Origin: Devosia equisanguinis
Lineage (GTDB): Bacteria; Pseudomonadota; Alphaproteobacteria; Rhizobiales; Hyphomicrobiaceae
Length of the DNA: 12,787 nucleotides
Direction: 5' to 3'
Assembly (NCBI GenBank): GCA_945901835.1
Contig: CAMDMH010000024.1
Span: 1 to 12,787 of the forward strand
Under the pieces are notes generated by a model. The model made no database searches, was not told the DNA's origin, and saw only the letters and a list, made by a program, of their open reading frames with translations. Both the position numbers and the translations under genes were made by a program. Position 1 is the stretch's first letter. Every line of letters begins with the position of its first letter. This document shows, piece by piece, positions 1 to 6,524 of this stretch.

Positions 1-1
1 A

Positions 2-502
2 GCTACGATACAGAGCCGTTATGGCGGCGAGTTCAAGGTCTATGTCTACGCCAACAGGATCACGGGCGCCGAGCATCTGGCGTTGGTCAAAGGCGACATC
101 TCGGGAGACGAGCCGGTGTTGGTCCGGATGCATCAGGCCAATCCGCTGATCGATGCACTGGGCGACACGTACGGCGGCGAGTTTTTCGGGGGCGAAGCGC
201 GCAATCGGGGCGGGGAGCTCGAGGCTGCGATGCGAATGATCGGGCATGCCGGGCGCGGCGTCGTCGTGCTGATCCGCGATCACGAGCCGTCGATGTTCAG
301 CAAGATCGTACTCGACCGCTCGGGCAAGGGGCCGAAAGCGCCGATCGCCGACCTGCGCCAATACGGTATCGGGGCGCAGACGCTGATCGATCTGGGGGTG
401 ACGCGAATGAACCTTCTATCGAACTCGAAGCGAGGGATCGTCGGACTGGAAGGGTATGGGATCACGCTGGTAAAGCAGTTGCCGATACCGAACGGCGCGT
501 GA
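2..502 (+). CDS. ribBX: RibBX-type protein: degenerate GTP cyclohydrolase II domain (3' part)
   Basis: Only the C-terminal 166 residues are inside the window; the frame is open to the left edge. The fold is that of the GTP cyclohydrolase II (RibA) domain: an LVRMH strand, GRGVVVL, and a conserved C-terminal block LRQYGIGAQTLIDLGV followed by LLSNSKRGIVGLEGYG. True RibA binds catalytic zinc through C-x10-C-x-C after the VHSE-like strand. Here the aligned stretch (bases 128-181, RMHQANPLIDALGDTYGGE) has no cysteine, nor does any of the visible 166 residues. The usual RQEGRGIGL loop is replaced by RDHEPSMFS (about 275-300). This matches the RibBX class known from Proteobacteria, in which an active RibB (3,4-dihydroxy-2-butanone-4-phosphate synthase) is fused to a RibA-like domain without cyclohydrolase activity. 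The RibB half would lie upstream and is inferred. Its neighbour two genes downstream is a flavin-dependent monooxygenase. Confidence 0.85.
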   Translation, partial: ATIQSRYGGEFKVYVYANRITGAEHLALVKGDISGDEPVLVRMHQANPLIDALGDTYGGEFFGGEARNRGGELEAAMRMIGHAGRGVVVLIRDHEPSMFSKIVLDRSGKGPKAPIADLRQYGIGAQTLIDLGVTRMNLLSNSKRGIVGLEGYGITLVKQLPIPNGA

Positions 503-547
503 AGCCGAACCGTGTGATTGTGTAGCATTGATTTGTCCGGCGCGCTG

Positions 548-562
548 TGAAACCGTGTTTCA
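548..562. promoter_or_regulatory. Candidate operator, 15-base palindrome
   Basis: TGAAAC-CGT-GTTTCA is a perfect inverted repeat with 6-base arms and a 3-base spacer. It lies 109 bases before the start of the hydrolase gene at 672 and 45 bases after the ribBX stop. Size and symmetry fit the binding site of a dimeric repressor (LacI, TetR or MarR style). No regulator gene is present in the window, and no -10/-35 pair can be placed with confidence beside it. Confidence 0.35.
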
Positions 563-671
563 TTCCCTGGCATCACCGGTTGCTGGGGTAAGGCTTCGGG
601 CGTTCCCGTCACGGTCGAAACCATCGTCGCAATTGGATCATTACGTCAGGTCAATCTGGGATTGGGAAACA

Positions 672-1457
672 ATGTCGGCGGTCGATGCTCGGAAGGAAGT
701 CCTGACGCTCAGTGGCATGAAGGTGGAGGTCGAGCGACGGGGCAAGGGCAAGCCATTGCTGCTGTTGCATGGCGAGGAAGCCTACGAGCCGGAAGCTGCA
801 TTCGTCGACGAACTCGCCAAGCGGTTCGAGGTCATCATTCCTTCGCCGCCGGGCTTCGGCTCCTCCGAGCGCCCGCTCTGGTTGACCGATCCGCACGATC
901 TCGCTTTCGTCATCCATGATCTCGTCGACCAGTTGAAACTGAAGGACGTGGTCGTCGTGGGCTTTTCCGTCGGCGGATGGATCGCGGCGGAAATGGCGAC
1001 GATCGATGACAGCTTCATGTCCAAGCTCGTGCTGGTCGCGCCGGTCGGAGTGAAGCTCGGCTCGCCTACGGACCGCGATATCGCCGACGTATGGTTGCTG
1101 CACCCGGACAAGGTCGCCAAGCTGAAGTGGCACGACCTGGAGAAGGGTAAGCGAGACTTCACCAAGATGCCCGACGAGAAGCTCGCTATCGTCGCGCGCA
1201 ATACCGAGACGACGGCCCGCTTCTGCTGGGAACCGTACATGCACAATCCCAAGCTCAAGCACCGGTTGCATCGCGTCGCCACGCCGACGCTGTTCGTCTG
1301 GGGCGAGCAGGATGGAATCGTGAAGGCGGATCCTTACGGCAAGGGCTATGCAGCGCTGGTGCCAAATGGAAAACTCACCGTGATCGGGAATGCCGGACAT
1401 CTACCGCACATCGAGCAGCCCGAGGCCTTCATGAAGGTCCTGAACGGGTTCATCTGA
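672..1457 (+). CDS. Alpha/beta-fold hydrolase
   Basis: A 261-residue cytoplasmic alpha/beta hydrolase with a full set of family motifs: the oxyanion-hole strand LLLLHGEE at residues 29-36, PGFGSSERP at 60-68, the nucleophile elbow GFSVGG with Ser99, the acid in FVWGEQDG (Asp214), and the base in GNAGHLPHIEQP (His243). The catalytic triad is therefore complete. The family cleaves esters, epoxides, carbon-halogen or carbon-carbon bonds, and the sequence alone does not fix the substrate. The frame is open back to 528, but the first 48 codons of that extension look non-coding and contain the palindrome at 548-562; ATG 672 begins just before normal family sequence. The ribosome site before it is weak (GGGA-like, 664-667). 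It lies 169 bases after ribBX and 96 bases before the monooxygenase, all in one direction, so a loose operon is possible. There is no signal peptide. Confidence 0.9.
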   Translation: MSAVDARKEVLTLSGMKVEVERRGKGKPLLLLHGEEAYEPEAAFVDELAKRFEVIIPSPPGFGSSERPLWLTDPHDLAFVIHDLVDQLKLKDVVVVGFSVGGWIAAEMATIDDSFMSKLVLVAPVGVKLGSPTDRDIADVWLLHPDKVAKLKWHDLEKGKRDFTKMPDEKLAIVARNTETTARFCWEPYMHNPKLKHRLHRVATPTLFVWGEQDGIVKADPYGKGYAALVPNGKLTVIGNAGHLPHIEQPEAFMKVLNGFI

Positions 1458-1553
1458 TAGCCGGCGGCAAGGCTCGATGAACCGAGTGTCGATCCTCGCC
1501 GTACCCCGAAGGGAAATGCCCTAAGTCTAACCACGCCAATCCGAGGGAACGCC

Positions 1554-2750
1554 ATGGAATCCTGGTACTTCACCGAGATGCCTTACCCGCATCTGCCGCC
1601 GATGGAGAAGCTGGACAACATGCGGGTGGCTATTCCGAACCGGATCTATGATCCCCGGATCGGCGCCGACCTCTATCATCGCTATCTCGACGAATACCTG
1701 GAGGCCGACGACGTCGGCCTCAACATGATGGTCAACGAGCACCATCAGACGGCGACCTGCCTCGACACCTGCGCACCTCTCAATCTTGCGATCCTCGCCC
1801 GGCAGTCGCGCAAGGGGCGGCTGATGATCCTCGGCAACCCGGTCGCCAACCGCGGCGATCCGGTGCGCATCGCCGAGGAAATGGCGATGATCGACGTGCT
1901 GTCGCGAGGGCGGCTCGAGGCCGGGTTCGTCCGCGGCGTACCCTACGAGATTCCGGCCGCCAACACCAATCCGACCCAGACACTGGAGCGGGTGTGGGAG
2001 GGCATCGACCTCGTGACGCGCGCGTGGAAGAGCCATGACGAGCCATTCAACTACGAGGGACGGTTCTTCCATCGCCGTCTGGTGAACGTGTGGCCGCGGA
2101 CGTGGCAGCAGCCGCATCCGATGATCTGGGTCACAGGTTCGTCCGATCTGCCGAACATCAAGAAGGTGGCCGAGCACGGCTTCGTGTTCGCCACGTTCCT
2201 TCAGCCGCATACGAAGGTGAAGGAGATGTTCGACGCCTATCGGGGCGCGCACAAGGATACGGGCCTGCCGGGCGGTGGCGGCGTCGCCTATATGCCTCTG
2301 GTGTTCGTGGCGGACAACGAGCGCGAGGCCGAGGAAGGTGCGCGCGAACTGACTTGGTATCTCCACGTCAAGACCGAGCCGCAATTCGGTAACCCGCCGG
2401 GATACCTCGATGTCGCGACCAACGTGCAGGCGCTGAAGGGGGCGTTCGCGGGCCGTTCGGCGGCGATGCGCGCGCGCGGGATGGAGTATCTGCGCGACGA
2501 GGGCATCATGTGCTACGGCACGCCCGACCAGGTCGTGAAGCAGATCAAGTCGCTCTACGACAAGGTCGGCGGGTTCGATCACCTGCTGATGATGATGCAG
2601 GCCGGCCATATGAGCAACAAGCGGACGCTGTCCAACATCCGCATGTTCGCCAAGGAAGTGATGCCGCAGATCAAGGACCTGCCGCGTTCGAAGTCGCGGC
2701 CCTGGGTCGAGACGCTGCCGTCGGCTGCCCAGACGGAAGCGGCGGAGTGA
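1554..2750 (+). CDS. LLM-class flavin-dependent oxidoreductase (luciferase-like monooxygenase)
   Basis: A 398-residue TIM-barrel enzyme of the bacterial luciferase-like superfamily, which uses reduced FMN (or F420 in some branches) and O2. Diagnostic blocks are NEHHQTA at residues 61-67, GNPVANRGDPVRIAEEMAMI near 95-113, and DVLSRGRLEAGFVRG at 114-128, the usual PvrlAEe/D-lSgGRl/G-GRG series. The C-terminal part has YGTPDQVVKQI (321-331) and LMMMQAGHMSNKRTL (345-359), the typical end of single-subunit members. Length is normal for monooxygenase branches (350-460). A good ribosome site, GAGGGA at 1543-1548, supports ATG 1554. Reduced flavin would come from a separate reductase, which is not in the window. 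The position between two alpha/beta hydrolases and close to a riboflavin gene suggests oxidation of an organic substrate followed by hydrolysis; the substrate is unknown. A strong terminator-like hairpin follows the stop. Confidence 0.93.
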   Translation: MESWYFTEMPYPHLPPMEKLDNMRVAIPNRIYDPRIGADLYHRYLDEYLEADDVGLNMMVNEHHQTATCLDTCAPLNLAILARQSRKGRLMILGNPVANRGDPVRIAEEMAMIDVLSRGRLEAGFVRGVPYEIPAANTNPTQTLERVWEGIDLVTRAWKSHDEPFNYEGRFFHRRLVNVWPRTWQQPHPMIWVTGSSDLPNIKKVAEHGFVFATFLQPHTKVKEMFDAYRGAHKDTGLPGGGGVAYMPLVFVADNEREAEEGARELTWYLHVKTEPQFGNPPGYLDVATNVQALKGAFAGRSAAMRARGMEYLRDEGIMCYGTPDQVVKQIKSLYDKVGGFDHLLMMMQAGHMSNKRTLSNIRMFAKEVMPQIKDLPRSKSRPWVETLPSAAQTEAAE

Positions 2751-2767
2751 GGGATACTGATGTATCG

Positions 2768-2803
2768 ATGGTCCGTGGAGCTTCAGGCTTCGCGGACCAT
2801 TTT
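2768..2803 (+). terminator. Rho-independent terminator or attenuator after the LLM gene
   Basis: Bases 2768-2781 pair with 2787-2800 to give a 14-pair stem (outer arms ATGGTCCG and CGGACCAT, two G-T wobbles inside) around the 5-base loop TTCAG. TTTT at 2800-2803 follows, then GC. The hairpin lies 17 bases after the monooxygenase stop and 46 bases before the GTG start of the next gene, so it should end or weaken transcription between them. The short U-tract makes partial read-through likely. Confidence 0.65.
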
Positions 2804-2837
2804 GCATCCTGAATTCGAGTTCCAAAGACAGAAATCC

Positions 2838-2844
2838 AGGGAGG
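2838..2844 (+). promoter_or_regulatory. Ribosome binding site that sets the GTG start at 2850
   Basis: AGGGAGG lies 5 bases before GTG 2850 and is the best Shine-Dalgarno match in the window. The upstream in-frame ATG at 2760 has no such site, and translation from it would run through the terminator hairpin. GTG 2850 is therefore preferred. Confidence 0.75.
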
Positions 2845-2849
2845 CATAC

Positions 2850-3683
2850 GTGACCGAAAGTAAATTCGTCTCCGTCGACGGTATTCGGACGCACTATATC
2901 GAGGCGGGGTTGGAGCACCGAGGAAAGCGGCCGTCGATCGTGCTTCTCAACTCGGCGGAGTACGGCGGTGCGGGTGAGATCACGTGGGAGTTCAACATCC
3001 CGGTGTTCGCCAAGCAGTATCACGTGCTGGCGCCCGATCATCTAGGCTTCGGGCGGACGGATAAAATCCACGACTTCGGCAACCAGTTCAACAAGCGCGT
3101 GGCGCACATCAAGCGCTTCATCGACACGATGGCACTCGATGCGCCGGTTCACGTGATGGGCTCGTCGATGTCGGGCGGCCTGTGTCTGACGGTGGCGGCG
3201 CGGGCCAGGCCGGACTGGAATATCGCCAAGCTCGTGTGCTGCTCGGGCGGTGGGGATGCACCGGACAACGAGGCGCGCAAGGTGATCAACACCTACGACG
3301 GCTCGTTCGAGCACATGCGGCGCATCGTGGAGGTCATGTTCCACGACAAGAGCTGGGCGAAGAAGGACGACTACATCAAGCGGCGGCACGAGATGGCCAA
3401 CATGCCCGGTGCCTGGGAGGCGACGTCGGCGGCGCGCTTCAAGGCGCCGTTCCGAGGCGCCGGCGGGCCGTCGGAGCGAGAGCAGATCAATTATGCGAAC
3501 ATCAATTGCCCGGTGCTGGTGTTCGCCGGGCGGCACGACCCCTTGCGTAAGCCCGGCTATACGGACGACTTCGTGCCGAAGATCCCGAATTGCCAGCTGC
3601 ACTTCTTCGAGAACGCCGCCCACATGGGCAACATCGAGTGCGCGGACGAGTTCAACAAGCGGGTGCTGGAATTTCTGGCGTAG
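2850..3683 (+). CDS. Alpha/beta hydrolase, meta-cleavage-product hydrolase-like
   Basis: A 277-residue alpha/beta hydrolase. The N-terminal half resembles hydrolases that cut ring-fission products in aromatic degradation: a small-residue loop YGGAGE (38-43), W46, FNIPVFAK (48-55), and APDHLGFGRTDK (61-72). The nucleophile elbow is VMGSSMSGG with Ser106; acid Asp230 is in FAGRHDPL and base His258 in ENAAHMGN. Two positions are odd. The oxyanion-hole motif, usually HG after the first strand, reads NS (Asn34-Ser35). The elbow is G-x-S-x-S, with Ser108 in place of the last glycine. The triad is intact, so an active enzyme with shifted specificity is plausible, but a non-hydrolytic role is not excluded. 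GTG start chosen for its AGGGAGG site. It is cut off from the LLM gene by a terminator-like hairpin, and its stop codon lies at the edge of a REP-like hairpin. Confidence 0.88.
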   Translation: MTESKFVSVDGIRTHYIEAGLEHRGKRPSIVLLNSAEYGGAGEITWEFNIPVFAKQYHVLAPDHLGFGRTDKIHDFGNQFNKRVAHIKRFIDTMALDAPVHVMGSSMSGGLCLTVAARARPDWNIAKLVCCSGGGDAPDNEARKVINTYDGSFEHMRRIVEVMFHDKSWAKKDDYIKRRHEMANMPGAWEATSAARFKAPFRGAGGPSEREQINYANINCPVLVFAGRHDPLRKPGYTDDFVPKIPNCQLHFFENAAHMGNIECADEFNKRVLEFLA

Positions 3684-3766
3684 GGTGGAATAGCAGTGCT
3701 TTGCGCTGCGTATTCCACCGATAATGCGGCCCAGCCGGCGGATTACGCTACGCTAATCCGCCCTAC
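3680..3766. repeat. Pair of opposed REP-like hairpins
   Basis: Two palindromes stand head to head in the convergent gap. The left one pairs GGTGGAATA (3684-3692) with TATTCCACC (3711-3719), with an inner GCAG/CTGC helix and one unpaired base. The right one pairs GGCGGATTA (3737-3745) with TAATCCGCC (3754-3762). The left element begins GTAGGGTGG (3680) and the right one ends CCGCCCTAC (3766), so they are related units in opposite orientation, as in a BIME-type REP pair. The TAG stop of the hydrolase lies within the left unit. They may also act as a bidirectional transcription stop for the hydrolase and the ligase. GTAGGGTGG-type palindromes are common dispersed repeats in Proteobacteria (recalled, not searched). 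Confidence 0.6.
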
Positions 3767-3777
3767 GATTTACCGGC

Positions 3778-5499
3778 TCACGCCTTCGCCTTCTGCTTGG
3801 CGGCTTCCTCGGCCTTCAGTTCCTTCTTCGACAGCTTGCCGATCATGGTCTTCGGCAGTTCGTCGCGGAACTCGATCTGCGAAGGCAATTCGATCTTGGA
3901 GATCTTGACTTCGAGATGCCGGCGGATGTCGTCGGCGGTGGCTGTCACGCCCGGCTTCAGCTTGATGAAAGCCTTGGGGGCTTCGCCGCGGTATTCGTCG
4001 GGGATGCCGATGACGGTGACTTCGGCGACGGCCGAGTGCTCGTAGATCGCTTCCTCGATGCGGCGCGGGTAGACGTTGTAGCCCGAGCAGATGATCAAGT
4101 CCTTGATCCGGTCCTCGATGAAGAAGAAGCCTTGCTCGTCGACGCGGGCGACGTCGCCGGTGCGCAGGAAATCACCGACGAACTGGCCTGCGGTCTCCTC
4201 CGGCTTCTGCCAGTACCCCAGCATGACCTGCGGACCCTTGATACAGACTTCGCCCTGGGCGCCGGGGGGGGCTTCCGCCCTGGGGTCGTCGAGGTCGCGG
4301 AGAGAAACGATCGTGCCGGGCAACGGCTGGCCGATCGAGCCTTGCTTCACGGGGCCGTCCAGCGGGTTGCAGGTGACGACGGGAGAGGCTTCGGAGAGGC
4401 CGTATCCTTCGACGAGCTTGCAGCCGCTCAGCTTTTCGAAGCGCTGCTTGATTTCCAGCGGTAGCGGCGCGCCGCCGGACAGGCAGAACTTCAGCGAGGA
4501 GAGGTCGAAGCTCTGGAGCTTGGGGTGGTTCACGATGGCGGTGAACATCGTGGGGACGCCGGGCATGCAGGTCGGCTTGGTCGACGAGATGAGCTTCAAC
4601 GCATCGTCGAGGACGAAGCGCGGCATGATGACGATCTCGGCGGCGAGCGCGATCGAGAAGTTCATGACGACCGTCATCGCGAACACGTGGAAAAAGGGCA
4701 GAACGCCCATCATCCGTTGATCGGTGGTGCTGATATCGGGAGCCCAGGCGACGACCTGCAGGGTGTTTATGTAGACGTTCGCGTGGGTCAGAATCGCGCC
4801 TTTGGGCGTGCCGGTGGTGCCACCGGTGTACTGGAGCACGGCGACGTCGTTGATTGGGTCGATGTCGACGGCGGCATACTTGCCGTCGTTGGCCAGCAAG
4901 GTGTCCTCGGAGACGATGCGGGCGGCGGCGGGGGAAGTGTTCCAGCGCGCCAATTCGCCCGACTTGAACAGGCGGAAGAGCACGGACTTGGCGCCCGGCA
5001 ACAAGGAGCGGAACGAGGCGACGACTGTGCTCTTCAGGGTACCGGCGGCGAGGAGTGCTTCGATCTTGCCGAACAGCACCGTCAGGTCGAGCGTAATCAT
5101 CAGCTCTGTCTGGCTGTCCCTGATCTGGAAGCTGAGTTCTTCCAGCGTATATAATGGGTTGTAGTTGACGACCGTGCCGCCGGCCTTGAGGATTGCATAG
5201 TAGTAGATGATGAACGTGGGAGAGTTGGGCAGGAACAGGCCGACCTTGGTGCCTTTCGTGACCCCCATCTTCTGAAGACCAGCCGCGGCATGATCGACCA
5301 GTTCCCCGATCTCGCCGTAGCTCAGGCGCTTGCCGAGAAAGCTCGTGCATGTCCATGTCGGGTGGGTGGCGACGGCGCGGTCCAGCAGGTGCCACAGCGG
5401 CTGCGGATCGAACGACTTGTACCAGTCGACGCCGGAGGGGTAGTTGCCAAGCCACTGATATTTATGCAGGTCTGCCGGACTTTCAGTCGGGTAATGCAT
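3778..5499 (-). CDS. Long-chain fatty-acid--CoA ligase (FadD-like)
   Basis: A 573-residue adenylate-forming enzyme, the normal length for FadD. It activates a carboxylic acid with ATP to an acyl-adenylate and then an acyl-CoA thioester. Motifs in order: the ATP P-loop YTGGTTGTPKG (224-234), LPFFHVFAM (267-275), EGYGLSEASPVV (364-375), the hinge segment LRTGDVARVDEQGFFF (445-460) followed by DRIKDLIICSGYNVYP (463-478), and the C-terminal catalytic lysine K555 in PKTMIGKLSKKEL. All key residues are present. The start is supported by GGGAGGA 4 bases upstream (5504-5510 on the plus strand). The protein ends in a charged Ala/Lys tail. It is convergent with the second hydrolase and divergent from the acyl carrier protein gene. 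It could feed a catabolic acid into beta-oxidation or act with the acyl carrier protein/ketosynthase pair; FadD-type specificity cannot be fixed by eye. No membrane segment stands out. Confidence 0.93.
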   Translation of the reverse strand: MHYPTESPADLHKYQWLGNYPSGVDWYKSFDPQPLWHLLDRAVATHPTWTCTSFLGKRLSYGEIGELVDHAAAGLQKMGVTKGTKVGLFLPNSPTFIIYYYAILKAGGTVVNYNPLYTLEELSFQIRDSQTELMITLDLTVLFGKIEALLAAGTLKSTVVASFRSLLPGAKSVLFRLFKSGELARWNTSPAAARIVSEDTLLANDGKYAAVDIDPINDVAVLQYTGGTTGTPKGAILTHANVYINTLQVVAWAPDISTTDQRMMGVLPFFHVFAMTVVMNFSIALAAEIVIMPRFVLDDALKLISSTKPTCMPGVPTMFTAIVNHPKLQSFDLSSLKFCLSGGAPLPLEIKQRFEKLSGCKLVEGYGLSEASPVVTCNPLDGPVKQGSIGQPLPGTIVSLRDLDDPRAEAPPGAQGEVCIKGPQVMLGYWQKPEETAGQFVGDFLRTGDVARVDEQGFFFIEDRIKDLIICSGYNVYPRRIEEAIYEHSAVAEVTVIGIPDEYRGEAPKAFIKLKPGVTATADDIRRHLEVKISKIELPSQIEFRDELPKTMIGKLSKKELKAEEAAKQKAKA

Positions 5500-6033
5500 G
5501 TGGTCCTCCCAGGCCCAGGCGTCGTGACCCGGTCAATTCGGGGTGGTTAATCCCGATGTCGAGTTTGCCTCCCCGATCCCGGATCCACCTCACGTCCGCC
5601 ACCAACGCTCGTATCGTCGTTTTCGCCGGCGGTCTCGTGGGTGCTCTTTCGGTGCTCTGGGGTCGGATTGTTGCACCTTTTGAGCATTGAACACATTTTT
5701 CCGGTTTTGCGCCAGTTCAACCGTTCAGGAGTGGCACGGTTTGCCGATCCGGCGCGGGCGCGACTTGAATTCGGGGCGAAGCGACAGCGCGATTACAGGT
5801 GTGCCGGCCGATCATGAGAGTGTTAAGGTTGACGTGCTATGCAAGTGGGACGCTCCAGATGCGACGCCGTAGACTGGGGGCGAACTGGACTTGACCAGTG
5901 TTTACGGATATGTGACGGGCCAGCTTGCCGAGGCCAACTGCAAGTCCTAGATGGCATGATTACTGCGTGAGTGGGCCCTGAGATCCGATGAACGCCGGCG
6001 GAGGGCGGTCTTGGACAGGGCAGGAGAGAGAAT
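5500..6033. other. Divergent intergenic region, probable control region
   Basis: These 534 bases separate the leftward ligase from the rightward acyl carrier protein and should hold promoters for both. No convincing gene is present: the only open frame of note (5687-5872) starts with TTG, lacks a ribosome site and has no recognisable content. Visible structure is limited to a direct repeat GGTGCTCT at 5640-5647 and 5651-5658, exactly 11 bases apart, and an A/T-richer patch around 5685-5705. A weak rightward promoter candidate is TTGCCG, 17 bases, TAGATG (-10 at 5948-5953), which is far from consensus. CAGGAGAGAG at 6021-6030 is the acyl carrier protein ribosome site. Confidence 0.5.
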
Positions 6034-6300
6034 ATGGACGACGTCGCGACCAAGATCATCGAAATCCTCATGAAGCACATGAAGGAGCCGCGCGACGACA
6101 TCAACTTGTCGACCGCGCTGACCGATCTAAAGATCGAGTCGCTCGATCTCGCCATGATCGTCTTCGACATCGAGGACGCTTTCGGGATCGAGATTCCCTA
6201 CAATGCCAACGAGGAAGCTGGCGACTTCAAGACGGTCGGCTCGGTTGTCGACAAGGTCAAGGGTCTCGCTGCCGGTGCTCCGGCTGGCGCAAAGGCGTAA
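6034..6300 (+). CDS. Acyl carrier protein (NodF-like)
   Basis: An 88-residue acidic helical protein with the acyl carrier protein signature LKIESLDLAMIVFDIED, giving Ser36 as the 4'-phosphopantetheine attachment site. The usual D-S-L is E-S-L here, a conservative change. FGIEIPYNANEE follows, the normal helix II to III region, and the last dozen residues are an Ala/Gly-rich tail. AGGAGAGAG a few bases upstream supports ATG 6034. It probably carries the acyl chain extended by the ketosynthase encoded 224 bases downstream; that pairing matches the layout of nodF/nodE and other special-purpose fatty-acid units. It is unlikely to be the housekeeping AcpP, which normally sits beside fabG and fabF and has a DSL site. 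The gap to the ketosynthase (6301-6524) shows no gene. Confidence 0.92.
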   Translation: MDDVATKIIEILMKHMKEPRDDINLSTALTDLKIESLDLAMIVFDIEDAFGIEIPYNANEEAGDFKTVGSVVDKVKGLAAGAPAGAKA

Positions 6301-6524
6301 GCCAAACTCAAGACGGACGAGTGCCTCTTCCGGCCCTAGCAACAGTGGCTGTGCCGGTGACAGGAGTACAGGTCGGGCTATAGCGACGGCGCGGCCGGGG
6401 TTCCGAGCTGCGCCGTTGTACGTGTGGCATCGTACTTGGTGGTGAATAACATTCCGCAGGTGGATCGAGACGACCAGCGCGCGGGAATGAGACTTCTCAA
6501 GCAACCAGTTGGATCATAGCGGGT

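Noticed and set aside
528..671. N-terminal extension of the first hydrolase
   Set aside because: The added residues do not look like family sequence and cover a palindromic site; family homology begins after ATG 672.
2760..2849. N-terminal extension of the second hydrolase from ATG 2760
   Set aside because: It would translate through the terminator hairpin and lacks a ribosome site, whereas GTG 2850 has an excellent one.
1527..3041. 504-codon minus-strand open frame antisense to the LLM gene and part of the next gene
   Set aside because: It overlaps well-supported genes with clear motifs, its translation is rich in His/Arg with no domain, and it is typical of the GC-rich antisense frame.
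3684..3762. CRISPR-like repeat pair
   Set aside because: Only two related units, each internally palindromic and in opposite orientation, with no regular spacers or cas genes.
5687..5872. 61-codon open frame in the divergent spacer
   Set aside because: TTG start, no ribosome site, no recognisable protein features.
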